This document shows positions 39,801-51,800 of a stretch of DNA of 64,000 nt, one piece after another. Position numbers and translations under genes: made by a program. Numbering within the stretch: the first letter of the stretch is position 1; each line of letters opens with the position of its first letter. The notes below the pieces were generated by a model. It searched no databases. It was not told the DNA's origin and saw nothing but the letters and a program-made list of their open reading frames with translations. Source of the stretch: Lepidonotus clava (taxonomy: Eukaryota > Annelida > Polychaeta > Phyllodocida > Polynoidae); NCBI GenBank assembly GCA_936440205.1, contig OW387148.1, forward strand, positions 24,173,961-24,237,960, in the 5' to 3' direction.

Positions 39801-42800
39801 ACACCTCCCCCTTCACCAACCGACATCCCCACCGCCACCCGCATCTCAATCAGCAGACGCTTAATCAACAATTCCTTAAGTGTCGCTCCCAGTTGTTTTC
39901 TAGTCGACAATATCTTAAATGTGATTTCACAGTTCCATGAAACTTTATTTCCTTCGGTTTATTCCCTTTTCCATTTCTCGTTTGAATACCCTTTTCCTTT
40001 CTCTGCTTTCTGTGTCATTTAATCTATAGACCTTTTGCGGTTACTATCTATATATACGATTCTTTTGTATGATTTCATTCTATCTACTTTTTCATAATAC
40101 TTTAACGGCAAACAATATAATGATTCTATGTCATTACATCCGTTTCTTGTTATTTCCCCTCCAGTTACCTCATGCTTCAAATTTCCCCTATCACATGGCC
40201 CTGTCTATGAATCTCTTCTTGATCTGTCTTGGTCTATCATTGGACACTTTACATTTATTTTCTCTTCTTCTGACCCTGTCCTCGTCCAACACTCCTCGCT
40301 CTTCTCCTACTGTATAAATTCACCGATACATCTTCTCTTCGTCATAATTCCTGGCCCCATTCCAACCCGATGTTTTCTCCTACCCTCCCCCAATACTGCT
40401 TCCTAGAACCTGATTCATCGTTGGCCTTATTCAGTCGGCGGTGTCTCCCGGCCCCCAATGGCCTATCTCACCACCCAGATTAGCTGCCCCGACAATAGTA
40501 GGCTCGGCATTAGTCCGTGCGACTAATAAACCGACTAGTAATGACTACCCCACAGCAAAGACCCTACAGCCCGGCCTGCATACTGAACACCCCAAACAAC
40601 CACTTTCAATCAACCCAGTCCCTTTTAAAAATCAGCTGCGCACAGAATATTAATAAGGTCATTTTAAATACTCTGTTCATTGCAAACCGTCTCCCCTATT
40701 TCAGTTGGGACATCTCATTGTTGCTTGTTCATAAGACTGGCGTTTCTCGATCTTGCATGAGACAATAGGCTAGCGTTCTTAAACTTTCGAGAGCACAGTT
40801 TTAGATTGCTGCAATCCCCTTGGCCTTGAAATGCGAATGTGACCCAAAAGTGATGAACCGTTGCCTTTTCCCATTCATTATTTTGAATAAACCATTATCA
40901 CTTCTTTCTAATACTTTTCTTTTAACAAGATAATTACATATTGGTGTCATTTGCTGAGAGCTTCTAGAAGGTCATGTAGTACATGGAGATATATGTTAAT
41001 ATTTTTAAGAAAGTGGTAATCAAAGTGTAGTATAGCATTATGTACTGTACCTAAATCCTGCTTAGTTCAAAACTTAATTATGACCATAATCAACCCTCCT
41101 TTTTCAATAGAAAACGTCCATATATCCTTCGTGAATATAACTACTATTGACCCCCACAGATTTATATGTGCTCAACCATAGAAATAAAATAATATGATAA
41201 GTTATCCCTTAAAGACTTTCCTATTGTCGGTTCATGAAATGGTCTTTCAATACCCTCGAAAATACGATATCATCATATGCGTCTAAAAGGAATTAATAAA
41301 CAACAGATCTATAGCAATAACAAAGTACAACGTGCATATCATGCAGCAAATATTGAGACTGTTAAATTGTATTAATGAATTACTACTGTATCACTAAAAC
41401 GTCGAAAGAAGGGAAAGCTGTGTTAGTAATCTATAACCATAATGTAAACCTTAGTAAACCCCTGCCCGGGCAGGGGTAAACAATAGGACCTTGTTTGTTG
41501 TGCTGCTTACCTCGGGAGACCTTGAAGGCGCTGGAGGGGTCGGAGAAGCCCCGACTTCCGTTGACGCTGACCGCACTGACCCGGAACTGGTACCAGCGTC
41601 CTGGACCCAGGTCACGGAGCACGTGCGACGTCTCCGTCGTCTGAAAGGGCACAAGGGTAAAGGGGTATGACACTCTGCAACATGACTCTCTCCTTGCTGT
41701 ATACAGACTCAAACAGTACAATGGCAAAGGGGTAAGACACTCTGCAACACGACGTCCTCCGCGCTTGTTTCAACGAGTGGTTATTCACCAGTGGTTATTT
41801 GAAATAAACGTATTGTTATACACTGACTCTTGTCAGTTGTGACTATGACATGTGCTTTGCCTGCACATTAACGATTCACTCAGAGGCGATTCCATTCCCA
41901 CACTTGAAAGTTTAGAATACTTCAGTGTTCTCTAATTGCCTTGAAATGTCATGAGAAAGCGATTATACCATTACCCTTAAAACACGCCAGTTGAGCGATC
42001 ATTATGACATGAACATGAGGGTACGTGAACTACAATGACTGATGTAAATGTAGAGTAATGCCTATACATCTGCACCGTCCACTAATTGTTCCAAATAAAC
42101 TGAATTACTGTGTTAAGGCAGTCGCGATACTCTGTTAATTAACCTTTTGAATCTTTAAAATGCAATGAATTCGAAATAAAGTACACAAGCATCGTCTCAT
42201 TCTATATTCTCAGTTATATGCATGGATTTTGGAGCTGAATATTCTGAGGCTGGAAGGAGTCTTGGCCTAGATATGATGGTAAAAAGAGGCCATGACATCC
42301 CAAGAGAATACGGGCAGGTTATTACTACGGAGTGCCCCATACAACCTATACAGAACCGCATCCCGGATAAAACAAGGCTAGATGTCACAGTCCCAACACT
42401 TCCTATTACCTCCTGTGCCGTCTGTAAGTTCCATATTGGGCACGATAGAGACTGCTGGATGATAGAAGAGAGAGCTGACGGCAGTGGTTTTATATCTTAT
42501 ATACAACTCCAGCCCAAATCAATAGATAATCCCATGACTGGCCCCCTACTTCGATTACATCTGTTCTTTCCTTGTGTAATATCTTAGTGTTTTTCCGAAC
42601 GTCTTATATCGAAACAACTGAAGAAACTTGTTTTATAAAGTGGTGCGTTGCATGTTGCGCCAATGGCTTTTTTTATATGGTAGCTGGCTCGAAATAGCAT
42701 AAGTTTTAGAATGTGAGAGAAGTCTTCTGTAGGGATGCACCTAGCACATATATGTGCATGCCTTTTCTTGAGAGCCACAAGCTTACTTTTGGGCGCAAGA

Positions 42801-45800
42801 TTAGGCTGGAATTCCACCTTTAGTGATTCCCTGCAGAGAAAATAGATCTTCGACTTAGGGAAACATAATCATTGTCAAAAGGCCTAACTGTCCAATCGAG
42901 AAGTTGTGCTATACCAAAATGCAATAGCCCTATGTGCGATGTTCTAGTCCAGAATATTTGACTCCCTTTTGTTAAACGCAATTTCCATCAACCTAAAGCA
43001 GAAATTCCGAAAGATTACACGGAGAAAATTACCACTTGGGCGTCACTGGCTTTTAGCCTAGGCGACACTAAGAGCCTAACAAGCTCCAAGATGGACAATT
43101 CTGGTAAGTAATTGTGAAACGTTTCAGAAACTTTCTCGCCACTCAGACTGGCACCAGTTGGAAAGAACATGTAAATCCGTCGTAATTGGCTTTACGGAAC
43201 GTGAATTGGGAAGTAGATAAGCAAATTACGACGGGGAAGGCTGGGAGAAAACTGGCCAGCCAACTGATGAATACCCTATCAACGCTGACACAAAGGAATA
43301 ATGATGTATTTTCCTTCAACTAAATCCAACTCACCCTATACAGCTACTTAGCGAGGGTTGCCGGCGATAGGCGCAGGTTGGTAGTGCGCATGCGCTAATC
43401 GCTACCGACAGGGTGCATTATGGGAACGCCGTTGGCAAGGCGACAGAAATTAGCGTCCTTCCGGTGGACACCAAAACTGGGGCCAATCACGCGTTGACAA
43501 CGCGAGGACGAACGAGACTTGACAGCGGGAGGAGTACCAGTGGCGCCCCCAAGGGAGACGCCCGGGAGGGTCCTTAAAAGGGACGCCCTGGTGACGAGTT
43601 GGCCACCCGCGCCGAGCGACAATAACAGAAACTTTTCTTATAAAGAGCTCGAAGTAAACTGCCTTCCGCTGGGTAAAAAGGGGTTGAAGATTGACTCTAT
43701 TACTTAGATTTGGATGTTACTGGTCCAAAGTTTGATGGCGAAATATTAGGTAGAATTGAGTGTTCATGAAAAGGGGAATACCTTGTTTTAAGGTGCGGGG
43801 TGTTTCGATATCCTTTTTGAAAATGTTCTATTTAGATAAAGCCAAAAGTACTGTAGGGCCCATTTTTAAAGAGGACACTTTAGACTGGTGTGTTCTAAGG
43901 TTATAACAACATCTTTTTGATCTGGAGGCATATGTCTTTCACATATGTACAAATAGAGATATCCTCTCTTTTGGTCCTGCCATTTTCTAAAATGTAACAG
44001 ATTCTCTTGGTGCAGAACTACCTGTAAAACAAAGAGATCGGGTAGAACATCGGGCCTCATTACAATGCCTAAGGCGAAGCTTCTGTTTCAAGGTCTGGCA
44101 AACAAACCAGGTCAGACAGACTAGTGTCAGCCCCTACGTGAACTCCACTAGGAGGCGCCTCCGCCACAGGTCACGTGACTCAGTTTTTGGCGGGAACACC
44201 GACCTGGGGGCAGACGACTTTTGTCAATGGGCATTACGGACCAAACAGGAGACATTCCCCTCCTTCGCCTCACTCCCTGGCCGAAAAGAGAGTTTGGTGT
44301 GATCACGAGCTTCTAATCTTGTAGCGCCACCGATGAATAGGTGTCAAGCTTGTCTCCACACCTCCTTATTTGTCCGAATAAGCCTCTGTATGAAACGGGA
44401 GATGGGTGCGCGTGCGCAGACGACACGCGGAGAGACTGTCGGTAGGTGGGGCTGACAGCGCTCCTCAAACAATCGTCGCTGAATGGTGGTCGGGGCTGAG
44501 CGACGCTAAAAGCGTGATTAAGTAGCGTTTGTCAGGGATGGCGCGCCGCAAGGCTGTATGGGAATGCCGGAAGCAGCCGCAAACTCCCATATTATCGCTC
44601 ATTGTGCTACAAGTGACGTAGAAGCGCGCCAATCCAGCCCCTTCCCTCCATATCTCACCCACAGGGGGCCGTCGTCTCACTTTCACTCATGCGCGTGCGC
44701 AGTGGTCACCGCAAACGAACTACAATGGCTGACATCCGGCGTGATTGTCGGTTTTTGTTACCCCACCATCATTGCCATACAGGGCCTGAGATTTACGACG
44801 GCCTAGGCGGGCAAAGTTACCCCCAATGGCTGTCATTGTCCCCATCAAACCACCATACTGTAACCGATCTACCTGGACGATAATTGGGGTATTTCGCGAC
44901 TTCATTATAGACGCTCATTCTACGGCTACTTCCGTGTCGAACAGGTGGACATGGTTGACTGCAAGGCGATCATTTCTCCCGGCGTCCACGTTTACAAGCC
45001 CCTAAACAGCCCTTAACCGCCATGTCGACGACCCAAACATACAATACCCAAAGCTCATGAGTCATGGGTACTTCCAAAGACCCTCTGTCTGTAGCGTGTC
45101 ACAAAGCCGTTCCGCCGCCACGCGCCTGCGCGGCAGGGAGGGCTGTTTCGCCCTTTCAGGAGGGACGATTGTGCCCATCTATTAATTTAGTATTAAAAAG
45201 CAGCAGACAGGCTGAAAATCGAAAGCTTTTTAGACCTGTCGTGGCGTAATATTGGGGGTGTATTATCGTTATGCGATCACAGAGATTTATAAGGTCCTTA
45301 GCGACCCACAGGAAGCGGAAGTAGCCTCGCCTTCATTGGCGTCTTCATTTGGTATGGCCAGGGGTGTACACAGAAAGTCCTCAGTATGATATCAAATGAT
45401 TAAAGATGATGAGACAATCCTAGTTTCTAAATGTAACTTAGCCCATAGGAGGCCAACAGAAAATAAGTGGTCCGAGTCTAGCTTTGTAGGCCTAGGGTAT
45501 ATTTTTTCGGCATGTATTAGGAAGAATGCATTCCATGAAGATCCGATTGTTTGGTGGATCCTGTAGGTAGTGTGGTATGATCAAGAGAAACGGACACAGA
45601 TGAGTATACAGTTTTGTGGTGAATTGACACCTTATAGTTTCGCCAAGAAACATTGCCACCCTCGTCTATCACGTATTCACACCTCCAACCATGTTGACGC
45701 CCTTCACCCACTGACCTTGGACCAGTGAACAGCGACCTTTACCCCACCCACGCCCTCTCCCCAGCCCCTGCGCCCCGTCTATTTCATAAGCGGCCGACCT

Positions 45801-48800
45801 AAAAGCCACACTCATTGTTCAGTGCTCGGCCGCAAAGGAGTGTGGCGCAGGAGGGCGCTTTATGCCACACTTAGCTGGGCGATAATAGCAGAAGTTGCAG
45901 ACCACCAGCGCCATTTGCATCAGACCGGACATTACCCAGCATCCTTTATGCGAGAAACATGCGGAAGTGGCGCCATGTCCAGGAGGGCCATCAAGCCAAG
46001 GAAGGACAATCAGGGCACCAAGGAACTGAGCCCCTCCACTGCATCACAAGATGATAAATTGTCAGTTAGAAAAGGGAGCAGTAGCAGAGTAGCCAATTAA
46101 AAAGAACAGCGCATTTTAGTGATGTCCACATGCTATTTGGTGTTATATCAAATTTGGGGTATTATCTTTAAAGATTGCGATTTTATTTAGAATGATGAAG
46201 TAGTATCTCTATTAAAAGAAGCTAGGAATCTACCAGTCTTCAGATGGCTGAACTGTATTTGAAGCAAGGTCAACTCTGCTCTTACGACTAAGTGGCCTGA
46301 AACATTGGGGGACTCACATGGCCGATCTTAAAGAAAACTATGCTGAATCGCATTCTCTTGTCTCATTTCTCAACGTCCTTCCACCCTCTGCCTCTTTCTG
46401 TTCCTTGTAGCTCCCTATCTCCCTGTGCAGCTGTTCTAACGTTAGAACAATAACCCCAGCTCATCAACTAGCCCAAGGTGGGGCGTTACCTTCTGTCATC
46501 ACCCCACCTCCCGGCCATTACTCCAATGAGCCCGGCGATGGGCAACTTTCATAAATATACATGGCCACCGCATGTATCATGGCCACCACACCTGTCCCTT
46601 CTCATTAAACGCATGAAATATGTCGGCATACCACGGGCACCGCCATTTTGGACAACAGCGCCGCAGCCGCGCCCGGGCAATTACTTTGATTGGTCGACCT
46701 GGCCCGCCAATCGCTGCACGAGTGACACTTCGCTGCCGACCTTTTGCATATTGATTTGTCATTTCCATGCCATCACCTGGCGCGAGTTTCATGGAGCCGG
46801 CGCATAAAGGCAGGGGTCTAGGTGTCTGGAAAATGACCCTGCATTGATTGATGATCCCAAACGGTAAGTGTGGTAATTGGTGAAAGATGGCCGCCTGGCC
46901 GAGCCGTTCTAACCCAGCGACAGGTGGATACGTGGAGTTGACACCACATAGATGGGACCTGTTGGTTTTTATGACAGCACTGCGATTTTTTACGACCAGG
47001 ACCTTGTTCCATGCATCCTGCAAAGCATGGCACAACTAATGTTTAATTCACCTTTAGCAGTAATCGAGTTTGAGCTTTGCACCTGTTGCCTCCGTACATT
47101 ATCACTGACGCCATACAAAATCGTTCTTCGCCCATGGCATCTACACAACTAATGGCTTGTTTTATAGGCATTTTGTGACGCTCACTTTGCACATTTCCTT
47201 GGCACTGAATACGTAATATTAGCTAATTCCTGAAGTAAATCTCAGTAAAGGTCAATTCTATCCCCGCAGCTGTACCAACCTTGCATGGTCTCGCAGCTGA
47301 AGTTTCTTGAAAGTAGGCATTATTTTGTGTACATGATGTACCTTTCATTCAAAGCTAGTATACAGACTGTGTTTAATCAACCCATATAAAAGTTTGTTTG
47401 GTAGTGAAACTTCGGAATTAATAACAATTCTTTCAAAAGACATGAATTTTATCTTGTATAAAAACCAAAAGTCAAAAGCAGTCAGCTATTTGAAACGTGA
47501 TACAACAGCGTGGGTAATAATTATCCTTTTGTTATTTTTTGCTGTAAAAACACTGGGCTGGTTTCTTTCTTTGACCTCAGTCAGAGTCCCTTTGACAAGT
47601 AAATAGTAATTTACCTTAGTTTTCCTAACAAGTATGTTTGGCTTATCTTCTATATGACTTGAAAGGACCTCATATACCTGTTGTACTGTATTTTCATTTA
47701 AGGCCATTATCCTGATTGAAATAATTATAACGCCACAAACCTGAAAGATAGCGATGACACGTTATAAGTCTTTACATCTTTCAAGAAACGACCGAACTAC
47801 GTATTTTTACCAGAACTTCTTCAAAAGGGCATTAGATGAATTGATGAACAAAAATCCTGATGCTCAAGGACAATGCCTCTTTTAATCTGCACATAGTAAT
47901 AGTTGGCAACTTATAAAAATACGCTTTCGTTCTGCTGTACATTTTCAGTGAGCCCATACTTGAATATTAATTGAAGTGTAAAGAAAAATGGATTGTGAGT
48001 TCTAGTTGAAATGTTCGGGATGTTAAGACAAAAGAACCTCTTGGTGTACCTTTCTTACAAATTTGTTATATGCAGTGGACCATTCCATAGAAACGTTGTA
48101 CCCAACACCTCAGACCCAGATCCGTTGAAACCCTTAACCCAACATCTTGTTAAAGGGGCACCACACTTATAAAATAATGTATATATAAAGTGGCCGAGCT
48201 ACTCACCTGAGTGACCTGCGACCACTTGGTCATGTGGTGCTCCGAGTGGTGGCGACCCAGGTTCCACCTCTGCTGCACCATGTAGAGTAGGGGGGCTGAG
48301 AAGTTCAGGTAGACCCTGCTCCAGGTCAGCTCCACAGAGCCCCCCTTAGGCCGCTCCCGGATCTCCAGCACGTTGGGGATGTCAGGCACACCTGCGGATT
48401 ACAAGAGATTAGGGATCAGCACAGGGGATCAGGAGGAGATTACAGGTAAACAGATCAAAGCGGGCCACTCCCAGGTAGTGAACTGAACCCTGGTGATCTT
48501 CCACATGAGAGATCAGCTTTTGTTTTTGAAGTCGCATTTTTTTTTTTTTAAGACCTACTTATTTCGACTTTGATCCATTTTTCTTTAACCCAAATTATAC
48601 TAAAGTGCCAATTATGATCCAAAACTCTAAATATCTTATATCTGGCACTATATATGAGATAATAAGTCACATACAAAATTTTAGGTCTCTATCTATAGTA
48701 GAAGCTGAGATATGGGGCGTCCTACATGTAGGACGCTAGCATAATCCACTACCATAATTTCCATAGTATTTAACCCTTTGCTAATGCTAAAAAGAGCCTT

Positions 48801-51800
48801 ATTGGCAAATATATGATTACAATTAAATCATACTATTAATTTTAAAAATAAGTATTCTAGCAATCCATTAAATGGAAAGCCACTCATAATTATGAAATCC
48901 ACTTTCGGAGGGTGCGAAAAAATTATTTCTTATTTATTTTTGGGGTTACCATGGTAACCAACAACCCAATTTATTGGTTATCTATGATAATATGCCTTTA
49001 TCTGTCATTAAAGGGTTAAGGCAAAATAAAAATTTGTTCTAAAATACAAAAAAAGTTTTAAGGTATTAAATAGCGGACTTCTATGGGCATCTACTACATA
49101 CTTTGTATGCAAAATGTGTGGGTAAATGATGACAAAACTTCAAAATAATGCTATATCATGTAGTATCCCCATTGATGCAGGGCATAAAATTAAGGTAGTG
49201 GATTATGCTAACGTCCTACATGTAGGACGGCAATAGAAAATTCTTAATATCTCTGGACATTATTGTTTGATTTAAATAAAAATTGGCATGCATATGGAGC
49301 CCCATAAGGTCTATCTAAAATTCAAATTCTGTCCCAAAATATTTATTATATCATAAGAAAAATATACATTGATTTTTCAAATTTTCTATCTTCTGTATTT
49401 GTCAATTTACCTCATTGTTTGTTGCCATGGCAACACGATGTTGCATGGGACACGTTCTTATTTGGAATGTTTTCATGATCTTTAGGTGTTGAGGTTATAT
49501 TTACACTAAGATTTTAGATTGTAATCATATTTTGACGAACTTTAACAAGTAGCACAAAAACCATGGTACAGGCGTCCTACCAGTAGGACGTTAGCATAAT
49601 CTGGGTTAAAATCGGATTCAGAGTTGTGTTTAATTGAATAAAGATTATTTCTATTTTCTGTGCTGCACGACTCTTTGGGATGATTCAGGTTGACATTTGG
49701 AAACAGCATTTTCTTTGGAAAAAGAGTAGGTACGTTGGTTAATGTGTCCATTCACATTTAATGTCATAATGATCCCCATTATATAATTAACTGTTTCCCC
49801 GCTTTACTTCCGTAAGACATGTGGCAGGAAGCTGGTTTTGAATGGCACACCTTTTATTAGGGGGGCGTTGATCGTAATGGGAATCGTTCTATTGACCTTT
49901 AAAGGAATTGCGTGAATTAAACTTCATCTCTATCTATTTACGAGGAAAGTCAAATAATTATAACTGCATGTAAAAGGAAATGGCAAAATACTTGCAGACA
50001 ATGAATGGGTGTTAATGATGCAATTTCATTGTTCCATTTAATCACTTACAGTTACAGACATGGTTACAATTTGACGTTTTGTCTTTCACATTTTGTCCTA
50101 TGATTATCATTTTCTTTCAAGAACATTTATAACCGTGCCATATAATATGTCTGCCGTCGATGAATTCACGCATGTAGACGTGTACTATAAAGGTCGAGGG
50201 TTTCTGGAACGAAAGGTTCCTTGGAAAGAAAATACTTTCATAAGAATTATTCTCTCCTATATGCAAAGTATATGACCTAAGCTTTCATAAGTACAACATG
50301 CACGTGTATGCCCGTGAATAAGTTTACAACTCTAAGGAAATGTCAAAGATAGAAGAAACTATTTCTGAGACATGTCACATGCTTATAATACTAAAAGGTC
50401 TTTGAGACTGATGACTGTGGGAATATAACAGTTCATTGAATCATAATTAAGCTAAATTAACTTCTGTAGAAGAGAAAGTTTAGAGACAGAGTTGAATTCC
50501 ATTCCTATTTCCAGTCTATTTGAACAATATATATTTGTATGGAATCAAATATCTGAATCTATGCGTTGGAAAGATAATTATTTAAACTCTGCACATTATT
50601 TCAAACGATATCTAATCCAGATAATGTCAAAGCTCTGTACGTAGATGCATATATGCCCGGTTCAGATTTAATATCGTTGTAAGTAAATGTTTTTCTATTA
50701 TTGTAGTATGGGAGTGACTGCGACATATCAGTATGCAAATGCAAGAATAGTCGGCTTTGAAGCCGCAGACATCGCATCCATTACAGTGTATGCACCTTTT
50801 TATTCTTTCAGTCAAATTGAATTGAGTCTTTCTTCTTCCTGTGGGATTTCTCTAACAGATAATTGCGAATAACAGACTTACAGAAAATAAAACACTTTCA
50901 GATAATGTTGTACTCCCATGGACTAAGTTATAATAAGCCATGTTCTGTGTCTCTGACATTTGTGTTTGTCACATAAGACTGGTAAGTGAAGCAAATGGAG
51001 AGGCTGAGAGAAAGTCTTGTCATAAATACTTTTGTCTCTCTTTCCAACACGAAGCCAATCCTGCATGACCGTGCCTGACAACCAGGTGCTGGTAAGGTAT
51101 GTACATGACAAGGACTGGCACCCCTGATACTTCCCAACATCTCGCTCGTGCCTAAAATGGCTGAATTTGACCACGTTTAATACAGACAATACCGCAGCCC
51201 TGCCAAATTCACTTCACCTCCTAGAACTCATGCAACAAGTCCCACCTTCACTCATATACACTGATATACCTAGCCAACTATTTGAACAGACAACCATCCC
51301 CCATACTGTATAGGTTAAGTTTTTTATGCACACTTATGGCCTGGTAGTGCTGAAAGCAGAGGGCGCTTGTCTCTCGGCGTAGCTCGGGGTTGTTTATTCA
51401 ATGCAAAGGTTTGTTTGCTCCTGCTGCTGAACTGCTGCAGCTGGCCACACTGGAGGAGGGAGGCACTCCTGTGTCTGAGGCATTAGGATCGTGACTAGCA
51501 CTAGGCTGGGCACGGCCCCTCCTGTACCCTATTAGCCTCACCTTTCATTAGGGGCTACGGTAATGCTCATAGATAACTGTAAAATAGGCACGTACAATAG
51601 GGTACATGCCAAAGGAAGGCATTCATATGTTTCTGTATAGAAGCATTGTCAATTGAATGGCGAAAGACCTGTAGTTTCACAATGATATAATTATTATTTC
51701 CTTAATATTCATTCACAAACAGTTAGGTGCAAGTATTTAACAATTTTGCAGACAAAGCTCCCAAACCAAACTTTTCTTTATAATATGTAACATAACTGCG

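Noticed and set aside
39587-40653. Several plus-strand open frames rich in Pro, Ser and Leu
   Set aside because: They follow from the C/T-rich strand bias and have no family similarity.
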